From contig CAJMPR010000008.1 in NCBI GenBank assembly GCA_905215345.1, positions 108,174-172,173 on the forward strand: a stretch of DNA of 64,000 nucleotides, given 5' to 3'. Below are positions 26,168 through 35,000 of this stretch, one piece after another. This DNA is from an uncultured bacterium (lineage in GTDB: Bacteria > Bacteroidota > Bacteroidia > Bacteroidales > Bacteroidaceae). The notes under the pieces are model-generated. The model worked only from the letters and a program-made list of their open reading frames with translations. It made no database searches and had not been told where the DNA came from. Position 1 is the first letter of the stretch. Each line of letters starts with the position of its first letter. Both the position numbers and the translations under genes were made by a program.

Positions 26168-27835
26168 ATGTTAGCCTATTTTCTAAAAGTGAATGTAGCG
26201 ATAGTACTGTTTTATGCATTCTACCGGCTATTTTTCTACAAAGACACATTCTTTAGCTGGCGTAGAACATCATTACTCTGTTTTTTTGCCATTTCCGCAG
26301 TATATCCGTTGCTGAATATACAGACATGGATTACAGCCCAAGAGCCAATGGTGGCAGTGGCAGAACTGTATGCAAGCGCATGGCCGGAATTTACTTTTAC
26401 TCCACAGGCTGAAGCAACCACCAATTGGGAAAATATTATCAGCAGTTGTGCATCTTTCATCTATTGGGGAATACTTTTCATACTCATCATCCGTTTCCTG
26501 ATACAATTAACAGGAATCATCCGGCTTGCTTTCAAATGCCGAACTACGCAAATAAATGGTAGTACGTTATATCTGCTTAACCGCCCGGGCGGACCTTTTT
26601 CTTTTTTCCATTGGATATTCGTACATCCGGCTTCACACACTGAAGAAGAGTTTCACGAGATATTAACTCATGAACAGACACATGCCCGGCAATGGCATTC
26701 CATTGACGTAATTGTCAGCGAATTGGCCTGCATCTTATGTTGGTTCAATCCATTTGCCTGGCTCATGAAGCGGGAAGTCCGCACTAACCTGGAATATATG
26801 GCCGATGCCCGTGTGCTCGAAACCGGCTACGATTCCAAAGCCTACCAGTATCATCTGTTAGGATTGTCTCATCACAAGGCTGCAGCAACTATCTATAACA
26901 GTTTCAATGTTTTACCATTAAAAAAACGCATTCGTATGATGAATAAAAAAAGAACCAAAGAAATAGGGAGAACCAAATATTTGATGTTTCTTCCTTTAGC
27001 AGCCTTGCTGATGATATTCAGCAACATCGAAACCGTAGCCCGTACTACAGAAAAGATTGCCACTGATGTCATGGAAAACGTAATTCCACAAATAATGGAG
27101 CAGTCTGTACCGGCTACACAAGATACTACTTTTATGGATAAACCTATTTTTGAGGTAGTAGAAAAGATGCCGGAGTTCCCCGGAGGAATGAATGCCTGCC
27201 AGAAATTCATAACTGATAATATCAAGTACCCAGTAGAAGCAAAAGCCAATAAAGTACAAGGAACGGTCTACGTAAAGTTTGTAGTAAACCAAGACGGAAC
27301 TATCTGTGACTTAAAAGTATTACGTGGAGTGTCTCCCTCTCTGGATCAAGAAGCCATCCGCATCATAAACTCTATGCCTACCTGGAAGCCCGGAATGCAA
27401 AGAGGAATAGCGGTAAGGGTTAAGTATGTAATGCCCATACTATTTGACCTTTCCGGTAAAGGTAAACAATTAGGAGCTGTATCTCCCGGTTTTGATCCTG
27501 CTAAAGCGAAGCCGGACACAAACGGAGTTTATGAGGTAGCGGAACAAATGCCGGAGTTTCCCGGAGGTATAGATAAAATGATGGAGTTTCTATCTAAAAA
27601 TATCCAATATCCGGCAGAGGCACAGAAAGAACAGATAGAAGGAAGAGTCATAATACAGTTTATCGTAGACGCTGAAGGAAATATCACAAACCCGAAGATA
27701 CTTCGGGGCGTTAACCCGCTATTGGATAATGAAGCCATACGTGTGACTTTAGCCATGCCTAAATGGATACCGGGCAGACAAAATGGAAAGGCGATTCCTG
27801 TCAAATATACATACCCGGTTCAATTCAAATTATAA
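26168..27835 (+). CDS. BlaR1-like M56 membrane metallopeptidase with two TonB C-terminal domains
   Basis: A 555-residue membrane protein. Hydrophobic segments lie near residues 4-23, 35-50, 97-122 and 270-288. The M56 zinc site is HEQTH (168-172) with downstream Glu209 in EYMADARV. After the last membrane segment come two tandem TonB C-terminal-like domains, about 327-428 and 455-555, each opening with MPEFPGG and containing YPxEA, VxFxVxxxG and RGVxPxLDxEAIR. In family systems the sensor is activated by a signal outside the membrane and cleaves the BlaI partner, encoded 31 bp upstream. The doubled TonB-like part presumably senses or binds an envelope component in the periplasm. Ligand unknown. 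Confidence 0.9.
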   Translation: MLAYFLKVNVAIVLFYAFYRLFFYKDTFFSWRRTSLLCFFAISAVYPLLNIQTWITAQEPMVAVAELYASAWPEFTFTPQAEATTNWENIISSCASFIYWGILFILIIRFLIQLTGIIRLAFKCRTTQINGSTLYLLNRPGGPFSFFHWIFVHPASHTEEEFHEILTHEQTHARQWHSIDVIVSELACILCWFNPFAWLMKREVRTNLEYMADARVLETGYDSKAYQYHLLGLSHHKAAATIYNSFNVLPLKKRIRMMNKKRTKEIGRTKYLMFLPLAALLMIFSNIETVARTTEKIATDVMENVIPQIMEQSVPATQDTTFMDKPIFEVVEKMPEFPGGMNACQKFITDNIKYPVEAKANKVQGTVYVKFVVNQDGTICDLKVLRGVSPSLDQEAIRIINSMPTWKPGMQRGIAVRVKYVMPILFDLSGKGKQLGAVSPGFDPAKAKPDTNGVYEVAEQMPEFPGGIDKMMEFLSKNIQYPAEAQKEQIEGRVIIQFIVDAEGNITNPKILRGVNPLLDNEAIRVTLAMPKWIPGRQNGKAIPVKYTYPVQFKL

Positions 27836-27890
27836 TATTAACTTAAGATGAAATAATAAGGAGTTGGGTAAAAACTCTCTTGATGTTTTC

Positions 27891-27967
27891 TTTTAGGTAC
27901 AGATTACACGGATTTCACTGTCTAAGTTTACTCAATCCGTGTCATTCCGTGTAATCCGTGCCTAAAA
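27891..27967. repeat. Intergenic inverted repeat of the ATTACACGGAT type
   Basis: The left arm at 27891-27913 and right arm at 27945-27967 pair in 20 of 23 positions; the arms contain GATTACACGGAT and ATTCCGTGTAATCCGTG. I remember such words as common in Bacteroides intergenic DNA. It lies between convergent stops at 27835 and 28040 and may end both transcripts. A small GTAAG/CTTAC hairpin with a T run follows at 27980-27999. Confidence 0.7.
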
Positions 27968-28039
27968 TTATATTATTATGTAAGCACTCTTACACTTTTT
28001 GCAAGCTCCTATTTGCGTCACCGGCATAGGTTGCGGAGC

Positions 28040-29140
28040 TTACTTATGCATCTCCACAATCTTAGTAGGCTCCATCTCTACATTCCGACGGTCAACCTGA
28101 CGAACTACGGCGGCAGCCAGTTGTAAGAAAGCGCGACCTGTTACCGTATTTTCGTCCAGAGCTACGGGAGTGCCTTTATCACCACTCTCACAAATGCTTT
28201 GCACGATAGGTATCTGCCCCAGCAGAGGAACATTCATCTCTTCCGCCAACTTCTTGGCACCCTCTTTGCCGAAGATGTAATATTTATTTTCCGGCAATTC
28301 GGCAGGCGTAAACCATGCCATATTCTCTACCAAACCAAGAATGGGTACATTCACTTTCTCATTGGTGAACATATTGATACCTTTTCGGGCATCTGCCAAA
28401 GCAACAGCCTGAGGTGTACTGACAACAATAGCTCCGGTCATGGCAAGTGTCTGAACTACCGTCAAGTGGATATCACTGGTTCCGGGAGGTAAGTCAATAA
28501 GGAAATAATCCAGTTCCCCCCAATCAGCATCACCAATCAATTGTTTCAACGCATTACTTGCCATACCCCCACGCCACAGTGTAGCCTGATCAGGATCTAC
28601 AAAGAAACCGATAGACAATAATTTAATACCATATTTTTCAACCGGCACAATCAGGTCACGCCCGTCAACATTCTCCGCAACCGGACGAGCATCTTCCACC
28701 TGAAACATTTTAGGTACGGAAGGACCGAAAATATCGGCATCCAGCAAACCAACCTTGTAACCCAGCTTTGCCAAAGATACAGCAAGATTGGCTGCAACAG
28801 TCGACTTACCAACCCCTCCTTTACCGGAAGACACTCCTATTACATTCTTTACCTGCGAAAGCAGCTTACCCACTTCAGGACGCGCCGCTTGACGACTTTC
28901 CGTAGTAATCGTGACTTTCACTTCGGGTGACACATAGGTGTGAATAGCTGTTTCCGCAGCTTTTACCACCGACTTCATAAACGGATCGGTCGGCTTCTCA
29001 AAAATCAATGAGAAACTTACCGTCATTCCGTCGATACGCAGGTTATCAGCAACCATCTCCGCCTCAACAAGCGTCTTTCTATTACCCGGATAACGCACTG
29101 TTGCCAATGCATCCAAAATAAGCTTAGGATAAAGAGTCAT
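28040..29140 (-). CDS. mrp: Mrp/ApbC-type P-loop ATPase, Fe-S cluster carrier family
   Basis: A 366-residue cytosolic protein. An N-terminal MIP18/DUF59-like domain (about 1-80) is followed by the deviant Walker A SSGKGGVGKSTVAANLA (residues 104-120), the DADIFGPSVPKMF segment and LPPGTSDIHLT, all Mrp hallmarks. Family members load or carry Fe-S clusters. The usual CxxC pair after VENMAWF is missing: the stretch reads TPAELPENKYYIFG, and the protein has only one cysteine, in IVQSICESG. Cluster binding in the standard dimer-bridging way therefore looks impossible. It follows trmB by 58 bp and is the last gene of this group. Confidence 0.9.
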   Translation of the reverse strand: MTLYPKLILDALATVRYPGNRKTLVEAEMVADNLRIDGMTVSFSLIFEKPTDPFMKSVVKAAETAIHTYVSPEVKVTITTESRQAARPEVGKLLSQVKNVIGVSSGKGGVGKSTVAANLAVSLAKLGYKVGLLDADIFGPSVPKMFQVEDARPVAENVDGRDLIVPVEKYGIKLLSIGFFVDPDQATLWRGGMASNALKQLIGDADWGELDYFLIDLPPGTSDIHLTVVQTLAMTGAIVVSTPQAVALADARKGINMFTNEKVNVPILGLVENMAWFTPAELPENKYYIFGKEGAKKLAEEMNVPLLGQIPIVQSICESGDKGTPVALDENTVTGRAFLQLAAAVVRQVDRRNVEMEPTKIVEMHK

Positions 29141-29198
29141 GATATTTAATTTTGAATTATAAATTATGAATTATAAACTAAGATTGGAAACAGGATGT

Positions 29199-29957
29199 TT
29201 ATTTACTCATCTGCAGCCCACTGCGCTTACTGCGGTTATAACTACGATATTCGTCCAGTTCAATCTCTACATCAGGTTCTTGCAACTCACCGGATTGAGG
29301 TAAAAGGAACTTGATATATTTGATAGTTAAACCACGATCTAACCATTGTTGTTCGTAATAAGTACGGATATTGAGAATATCATCCACTAAATCTGAATGA
29401 TATAAATCATCCGTAATAAATTCCACAGGCAATTGATTCTTCTCAATCATATACCTGGTATAAGTAAACATAAAGTTACTATCCGTCTTCAAATGGATAA
29501 GACCGTTATCCTTCAAGAACTTGCGATAACGTTCCATGAAATAAGTAGAAGTAAGCCGCTTCGTCGCTTTCTTCATTTGCGGGTCAGAGAAAGTAAGCCA
29601 TATCTCGCTAACCTCACCTTGTGCAAAGAAACGGTCGATAATCTCAATATTTGTACGCAGAAAAGCCACATTCTTCATACCCGATTCCAAAGATTCCGTA
29701 GCCCCCGTCCACATGCGGGCACCTTTGATATCGATGCCGATGAAATTCTTGTCAGGGAACATACGTCCCAACCCCACCGTATATTCTCCACGGCCGCAGC
29801 CAAGTTCCAGCACTATCGGATTATCATTCTTGAAGAACTCTTTGTGCCAGTTACCTTTCATATCAAACGGCACATTATCCACCACAGAATACGGATATTC
29901 AAAAACATGTGGATAACTCGCCATATCCGCGAACTTCTCTAATTTGTTTTTTCCCAT
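29199..29957 (-). CDS. trmB: tRNA (guanine-N7-)-methyltransferase
   Basis: A 252-residue cytosolic methyltransferase that makes m7G46 in tRNA using S-adenosylmethionine. The SAM-binding core is [17 protein letters not shown], then [13 protein letters not shown]. The substrate/catalytic segment is [21 protein letters not shown], equivalent to the family PDPWPKKRH motif, and [10 protein letters not shown] follows. Length is usual for the family. It sits 9 bp from the MBL-fold gene upstream in the same direction and probably shares its transcript. Confidence 0.93.
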   Translation of the reverse strand: MGKNKLEKFADMASYPHVFEYPYSVVDNVPFDMKGNWHKEFFKNDNPIVLELGCGRGEYTVGLGRMFPDKNFIGIDIKGARMWTGATESLESGMKNVAFLRTNIEIIDRFFAQGEVSEIWLTFSDPQMKKATKRLTSTYFMERYRKFLKDNGLIHLKTDSNFMFTYTRYMIEKNQLPVEFITDDLYHSDLVDDILNIRTYYEQQWLDRGLTIKYIKFLLPQSGELQEPDVEIELDEYRSYNRSKRSGLQMSK

Positions 29958-29966
29958 TTACGTTTA

Positions 29967-30773
29967 TTAAAGTGTTTCTACCCAACCGGTATAATTATAG
30001 AATACCCGGTCATTAAAAGATTGGTGGAACGATGCATATTTGTCAACTCCCGTACAATGGCAAACGCCCAGACGCTCCGGCAGATATTCTTCGAAGAAAC
30101 GGGCTATTACCTCGAATTTATCCTTTTCCGCATTATGGATATGGAAGCCTCCTAAGACTAATTTCAAAGGAGTTCGAGGAAAATAAGCCAGTACCGTACG
30201 AATGATATTCGTTATACCTCGATGTGAACAAGCGCTCAACACAGATATTGCATTCTTTTGTTGCAACACAAGTGCCAGTTCGTCCGCAAATACATCTACT
30301 TCTTTTTTACCGTCAATCCGGGTCAGAAAATGTTCAAAGTGCGTATCTACCTCATCAGTAATCGTCAGTTGCGGAAAAACAAACACTCCGGGACACAACT
30401 CTTCCACCTTGTCTACGAAACGGAAACGGGATGTATCCAGCGAACCGGGATGTATCACCCCATTCTCACGTTCTCCTTTAAACTTCGGATTCAAAATCTC
30501 ACGTTTACAGATAACCGTCGCCTTATCATTGAGAGTAAGGAAATGGCACAACCCGCCTGTGTGGTCACGATGCCCATGTGACAATACAAGGAAATCCACT
30601 TCACGCAAATCTATACCCATTATCCGGGCGTTGCGTATGAAAAGGTCGGAAGCTCCGGTATCAAACAGCAAACGGCACTTACCTGTATCAACAAGCAGGG
30701 AAAGCCCATGCTCTCCCTGAAGTCCCTTGCCATAAACCGTATTCTCGACAAGAGTTGTTATCTTTACGCTCAT
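29967..30773 (-). CDS. MBL-fold metal-dependent hydrolase
   Basis: A 268-residue cytosolic protein of the metallo-beta-lactamase fold. The metal-binding motif HxHxDH is present as SHGHRDHTGG (His66, His68, Asp70, His71), and later ligands are seen in LSACSHRGITNI and LGGFHIHNAEKD. This subgroup is often annotated as related to the methanopterin-pathway RFA-P synthase or as a general phosphoesterase. I cannot name its substrate. It lies between ilvE and trmB with gaps of about 9 bp on both sides, so it is part of their operon. Confidence 0.85.
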   Translation of the reverse strand: MSVKITTLVENTVYGKGLQGEHGLSLLVDTGKCRLLFDTGASDLFIRNARIMGIDLREVDFLVLSHGHRDHTGGLCHFLTLNDKATVICKREILNPKFKGERENGVIHPGSLDTSRFRFVDKVEELCPGVFVFPQLTITDEVDTHFEHFLTRIDGKKEVDVFADELALVLQQKNAISVLSACSHRGITNIIRTVLAYFPRTPLKLVLGGFHIHNAEKDKFEVIARFFEEYLPERLGVCHCTGVDKYASFHQSFNDRVFYNYTGWVETL

Positions 30774-30782
30774 GCGTTATTG

Positions 30783-31802
30783 TTATTCTACAATAGTCAC
30801 CCAACCATGTGTATCGGGCTCGTCACCATACTGGATGGCACGCAACTTATTGTACAGCTTTGTACAGATCGGTCCCGGCTTACCATCTTTTGCAATCACA
30901 TAAGATTTACCGTTTTCTACATCATCAATACGTTCGATAGGACTGATAACCGCAGCAGTACCACAAGCACCCGCTTCTTCAAAAGTTAACAGTTCTTCTT
31001 CGGGTACGGGACGACGTTCTACTTTCATACCCATATCCTCAGCCAACTGCATCAAGCTTTTATTGGTGATAGACGGAAGAATAGAAGTAGACTTCGGAGT
31101 AATATATGTGTTATCTTTTATACCGAAGAAGTTGGCAGCACCACATTCATCGATATATTTTTTTTCTTTTGCATCCAGATAGAATTCGCAGGCATATCCT
31201 AAATCATGCGCTTTTTTATTGGCACGAAGGCTGGCAGCGTAATTACCACCTACTTTATAAATACCGGTGCCATGAGGTGCAGCACGGTCGAACTCACGGA
31301 TAATAACATACGGATTGGTTGAGAATCCTCCCTTAAAGTAAGGGCCTACCGGAGTTACAAATACCACAAACAGATATTCGCTGGCAGGATGTACACCTAC
31401 CTGTGCACCCGTACCCACCAACAACGGACGGATATATAAGGAAGCGCCCGACTCATAAGGCGGAATAAAGCGCTCGTTCAGCTTTACGACTTTCAATATG
31501 GCCTCTTTAAAACGCTCAGTCGGCAGTTCAGCCATCAAAATACCCTGGCAGGTAGATTGCAAACGGGCTGCATTCTCTTCCAAACGGAAAATACGCACCT
31601 TGCCATCTTTTCCGCGGAAAGCTTTCAGTCCTTCAAATGCTTCTTGACCGTAATGCAAACAAGTAGCAGCCATATGCATAGGAATGGTTTCTTCGCTACA
31701 AACTTCCAACTCGCCCCACTGTCCATTACGATGATAAATTCTCACATTGTAATCTGTCTTCATGTATCCGAATGGCAGATTAGCCCAATCAAGTTCTTTC
31801 AT
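30783..31802 (-). CDS. ilvE: Branched-chain amino acid aminotransferase
   Basis: A 339-residue fold-type IV PLP enzyme that interconverts leucine, isoleucine and valine with their 2-oxo acids. The PLP lysine is Lys183 in GIYKVGGNYAASL. Other conserved parts are YGQEAFEGLKAFR, YIRPLLVGTGAQVGV and FEEAGACGTAAVISPI. The length and the DWANLPFGYMKTDYN start fit the IlvE class II group. It is the first gene of a compact group with the MBL-fold protein, trmB and mrp. A -7 box is at 31842-31849. Confidence 0.95.
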   Translation of the reverse strand: MKELDWANLPFGYMKTDYNVRIYHRNGQWGELEVCSEETIPMHMAATCLHYGQEAFEGLKAFRGKDGKVRIFRLEENAARLQSTCQGILMAELPTERFKEAILKVVKLNERFIPPYESGASLYIRPLLVGTGAQVGVHPASEYLFVVFVTPVGPYFKGGFSTNPYVIIREFDRAAPHGTGIYKVGGNYAASLRANKKAHDLGYACEFYLDAKEKKYIDECGAANFFGIKDNTYITPKSTSILPSITNKSLMQLAEDMGMKVERRPVPEEELLTFEEAGACGTAAVISPIERIDDVENGKSYVIAKDGKPGPICTKLYNKLRAIQYGDEPDTHGWVTIVE

Positions 31803-31841
31803 ATCTCGCTTTTTTAATTATTCAAGACTAACAATTTGCAA

Positions 31842-31849
31842 CAAAAGTA
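31842..31849 (-). promoter_or_regulatory. -7 box of ilvE
   Basis: The minus strand reads TACTTTTG (TAnnTTTG), 40 bases before the ilvE start at 31802. Confidence 0.5.
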
Positions 31850-32056
31850 ATGGTTATTCTTGAAACTTCCTAAATATGAGGAGATATTCTATAACACAAC
31901 TCCCTGATTCCAATGACATAGTTCACCGTCCGTAAGGTTCGTCATTGGAAAGTATAAGGTATATTACTAACAGAGCCAAGTTACATCATTGAATACGTGA
32001 AGTTACGATATCAGAATAAAGCACTGAAAATAAACAGCATACGTGTACCAACAAGA

Positions 32057-32159
32057 TACCAGCCTTTGGTACTTAAAATACCAACGGTTGGTACAACAAA
32101 TACCAAGCGTTGGTACGAGAAGTACCACCCTTTGGTACGAAAGATACCAATGCTTGGTA
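32057..32159. repeat. Array of five 15-bp palindromes with an exact 22-bp period
   Basis: Units begin at 32057, 32079, 32101, 32123 and 32145. Each has the form TACCAnnnnTTGGTA or a close variant: TACCAGCCTTTGGTA, TACCAACGGTTGGTA, TACCAAGCGTTGGTA, TACCACCCTTTGGTA, TACCAATGCTTGGTA. The 7-bp spacers are A-rich and not conserved (CTTAAAA, CAACAAA, CGAGAAG, CGAAAGA). The period is close to two helical turns, so all units face nearly the same side of the DNA. This fits an operator or architectural-protein array better than a coding repeat, because 22 is not a multiple of three. Confidence 0.9.
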
Positions 32160-32185
32160 TTTTTAATAAGAACAGGGGAAAAATA

Positions 32186-32233
32186 AGAAAAAGGCTACTA
32201 CCGATGACAAATATCAGTAGCAACCTTTTATAT
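32186..32233 (-). terminator. Terminator of the ECF-sigma lipoprotein operon
   Basis: On the minus strand GCTACT pairs with AGTAGC within an arm AAAAGG...CTTTTT, followed by a T-rich run. It lies about 70 bases after the stop of the last lipoprotein gene at 32305. Confidence 0.65.
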
Positions 32234-32304
32234 TAAAAGTAGAGAGAATTAAAATATCAATTACTTGTTTTCACAAATTCATAATCAATATATACGTTTA
32301 TATT

Positions 32305-33753
32305 TTAGTCCTTTACACAGCGGACAGGATAAGCCCGTTTCGTACTTGCGCCAAACTTAGAATAACCTATTTCATAAGTAGAATTAAATAAATCAATGGT
32401 ACCTCCACCTTGTGACAACTTATCAGTAGTCCAGAATGTTACAGTATTCTCAGTAAAGCCAAATGCTCCTGTTTGCCAGCACATACCTGAAGGAATAATA
32501 TTCAAACTAAAAGAATCTTGTGGACCTTGAGCCAAATCAGGCCACATATCCAAGTTACTCACCGGTCCCCATCCTTCTTTTCCCGCCAATGCAGACCAAT
32601 AATTTTTACATAGATCAAAAGTTTCTCCACCAAAATCATCCATAAATACATTACCTTTTACATCTGGCAATGTTGACGCAACAAATGTTTCCATAGCTTT
32701 CCATTCTGCAATGCTTGGTACATGCCAACCAGCAGGACAAACTCCTTGAGCACCACTTGGCACAGTATTAGATCCTGTATAACCCACCTGTCCCATTGCT
32801 GCATGCCAATTATATAAAACTCCATAATTGCCATACTCTGTTGTAGCTTTTGCTGCGGCTATATCCTCACCATCATAATTCAACACAAAATAAAGAATTA
32901 CATCATTCGTTGTAGCAGCGGTCGGTTTATTAACACTTGGCAAATAAGCCAAGTTCTCAGCCATCCAAGATTGTGTACCAATGGTTACATACTTATAGAC
33001 ATGACCGTCTCGTGCATCGGTAAATGTTGTAGCAGTCGGCGGAGTTACCGTTCTTGTCAATTTCACAGTTACCGTTGCAGTCTTTGCAGCTTCGGTTTTA
33101 TCGCCCTTAACAGCCAAGTCAATCACTAAATCACCAGTAACTTGGTTTGCTGCAAAAGTATACTCATAAGAGAATGTGCCATCAGAAGCAGGAACAGGAG
33201 CAGGTGTGATTGTTTCATTTCCTACTTTCAGTACGATGCTTTCCACAGTACCCACGTTCACGGAAGCTTTTCCCGTAATAGTCATTTTGGTAACATCTTT
33301 CAAATCGAATGTTGCACCCGCAGCAGGGGTAGTAAGTTCACTTACAACTTCCTGAGCAGGTTCCGGTTCCGGCTCCGGCTCACCTTCCGTTTTCTTCAAC
33401 GTAACATTTGCAGTGACTGTTTTTTCTTTTCCTTCATCCCCTTTTACAGTCAATTCTATTTTCATTGCACCAATTGCCTGATCGGTGGCAAAGGTATAGT
33501 CATGAGTAAACGGAACTTTGGTTACTTCTGTAACCGCTTTACCATTCACTTTCAAGACAACACTTGCTATCTTTCCTACATTAACGGCGCCTTCGCCCTT
33601 AATAGTCATTGAAGTAGCCGTTGCTAAATCAATTATTGAACCTTCAGCCGGAGCTGTAATCGAACAAGTTACTTCTTGTTGAGGTGTAGTGTCGTCGTCT
33701 CCACAAGCCCATAAAGCAAAAAGGGCTACTAATAAAAATCCTAACTTTTTCAT
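32305..33753 (-). CDS. Surface lipoprotein with two Ig-like repeats and a FISUMP domain
   Basis: A 482-residue lipoprotein from the methionine at 33753, where MKKLGFLLVALFALWACGDDD gives a lipobox and an acidic surface-export run. Two tandem beta-sandwich repeats of about 100 residues follow (TAPAEGSIIDL..., TTPAAGATFDL...), joined by an EPEPEPEP linker. The C-terminal 210 residues are a FISUMP-type domain (DARDGHVYKYVTIGTQSWMAENL, CPAGWHVPSIAEW, AYPVRCVKD). No enzyme motif is seen. It is the last gene of the sigma/FecR/SusCD locus; function probably adhesion or ligand capture at the surface. Confidence 0.8.
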   Translation of the reverse strand: MKKLGFLLVALFALWACGDDDTTPQQEVTCSITAPAEGSIIDLATATSMTIKGEGAVNVGKIASVVLKVNGKAVTEVTKVPFTHDYTFATDQAIGAMKIELTVKGDEGKEKTVTANVTLKKTEGEPEPEPEPAQEVVSELTTPAAGATFDLKDVTKMTITGKASVNVGTVESIVLKVGNETITPAPVPASDGTFSYEYTFAANQVTGDLVIDLAVKGDKTEAAKTATVTVKLTRTVTPPTATTFTDARDGHVYKYVTIGTQSWMAENLAYLPSVNKPTAATTNDVILYFVLNYDGEDIAAAKATTEYGNYGVLYNWHAAMGQVGYTGSNTVPSGAQGVCPAGWHVPSIAEWKAMETFVASTLPDVKGNVFMDDFGGETFDLCKNYWSALAGKEGWGPVSNLDMWPDLAQGPQDSFSLNIIPSGMCWQTGAFGFTENTVTFWTTDKLSQGGGTIDLFNSTYEIGYSKFGASTKRAYPVRCVKD

Positions 33754-33792
33754 ATTACATACTTTTTTAAATAAGAAAATCATCATCTAATA

Positions 33793-34887
33793 TTAATCTT
33801 TCAAACAGCGTACAGGAAGCCCAACCCCAGGATTGAACTCGGAATTTGTTCCCAATCCTACATCTGTAGCCCATAAACGTACCGGCATTACAAAAGACGG
33901 ATCAACCGCTCCGGCAGTAGAACTCCACCAACCTGCACTATACGTCAAGTCCATCCAATCTTCAGAACCGGCACAAGCTCTGAAACCGGTAGGTAGACCA
34001 TTAAACTGAGTTGCATTATTTTCTTCCATCGCTTCACCAACCCAAGTCGGTAATGGAGCGTCTTCTATATCAGAAGGGAGTATCCACATTTTAGGAGCCG
34101 CCAGTGCTTTACCGACTGCCGTTACATCTACCACCCCATTATTCGAAGCAGTCATCTTTGCATCCACAACGTACTGGGCTAACTTTCTCCATTCCAGAAT
34201 TGATGGTATATGCCAACCTTTCGGGCAAACACCTTGCATTTTCTGCGTAGATTCTATATTCTGTGCTGCTTTACCCTGTAAGGCTGAAGGTACATTATAG
34301 TATGTACCATAAGCATTCAAGAAGCCTTGGCCGAGTTCTGTCGTTGCGTCATAATCCAACATTACATAATATTTAGGAGCTGTTGATGAGACATCATAAT
34401 CCTGCTTCGGAAGGTAACGCAAGTTTTCGGCCATCCAAAGTTGGTCACCCAACTGAACAGTCTTATAGACAATACCATCACGCTCATCCGTCATTGTTCC
34501 GGCTTTAGGTGGTTGAGGTCCACGGTGAATGGACAAAGTGATTGTGGCCGAAGTGAAAGCAGTTGCGCCTGATTCTCCCCTAACTACAAGTTCCACCTTC
34601 AACTCACCTTCTTCCTGTCCATCCGGTAAAGAATAACCGTAATAGAAAGGAACTGTAGTAACATCAGGTAGAATCGTACCATTTACTTTCAATTCGGCAG
34701 ATGTAATCTGTCCATGATCGGTTTTACCATAGCCCCGGATGAATAGTTTTTCACCCTCTCTCACAGTAACAGTTTCACCGTCAGCCGGGACTTGAATAAC
34801 GCAACTTACCTGTTGCTCTTCTTCGTCCGAACATCCTGAAGCAAGTACCGGCAAAGCCATAATAAAAATCCATAATAGTTTTTTCAT
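33793..34887 (-). CDS. Surface lipoprotein with one Ig-like repeat and a FISUMP domain
   Basis: A 364-residue lipoprotein with lipobox ASGC followed by SDEEEQQ, an acidic surface signal. One Ig-like domain (VPADGETVTVREGEKLFIRG..., about 30-130) is followed by a FISUMP domain (DERDGIVYKTVQLGDQLWMAENLRYLP, CPKGWHIPSILEW, GLPVRCLKD). It is a shorter relative of the neighbour at 32305 and shares its motifs in order. The gap between the two genes is 39 bp. No catalytic residues are evident, and ligand and role are unknown. Confidence 0.8.
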   Translation of the reverse strand: MKKLLWIFIMALPVLASGCSDEEEQQVSCVIQVPADGETVTVREGEKLFIRGYGKTDHGQITSAELKVNGTILPDVTTVPFYYGYSLPDGQEEGELKVELVVRGESGATAFTSATITLSIHRGPQPPKAGTMTDERDGIVYKTVQLGDQLWMAENLRYLPKQDYDVSSTAPKYYVMLDYDATTELGQGFLNAYGTYYNVPSALQGKAAQNIESTQKMQGVCPKGWHIPSILEWRKLAQYVVDAKMTASNNGVVDVTAVGKALAAPKMWILPSDIEDAPLPTWVGEAMEENNATQFNGLPTGFRACAGSEDWMDLTYSAGWWSSTAGAVDPSFVMPVRLWATDVGLGTNSEFNPGVGLPVRCLKD

Positions 34888-35000
34888 AAATATTGAATGT
34901 GTGTGTTCTATGAACAGTTCTTAAGAGATTTTATTCAAATAATCTTCCTACCGGAGAATCAACTTTTCCGGTAGAAAGGTTATGTCAGCATTTTCAGGAA

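Larger units (their letters stand above)
31803..32304. other. 502-bp gene-free region with three kinds of inverted repeat
   Basis: No convincing gene is present. From left to right it holds the ilvE -7 box (31842-31849), a perfect 10-bp inverted repeat TTCCAATGAC/GTCATTGGAA (31908-31950, 23-base loop), the five-unit palindrome array (32057-32159) and the terminator of the lipoprotein operon (32186-32233). Confidence 0.8.

Noticed and set aside
20812..27835. SGNH hydrolase, TlpA-like protein and GH109 as part of the heparan sulfate locus
   Set aside because: Terminators, changes of strand and separate promoter boxes lie between them and the locus. No direct link is visible.
32057..32159. CRISPR array
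   Set aside because: Units are 15 bp with 7-bp spacers, far too short, centres vary, and no cas gene is near.
31997..32236. Possible 79-residue protein made of repeats on the + strand, and a similar reading on the - strand
   Set aside because: Both readings arise from the palindromic TACCA/TTGGTA array. The 22-bp period passes through all three frames, so no repeat unit is kept at protein level, and there is no ATG or ribosome-binding context.
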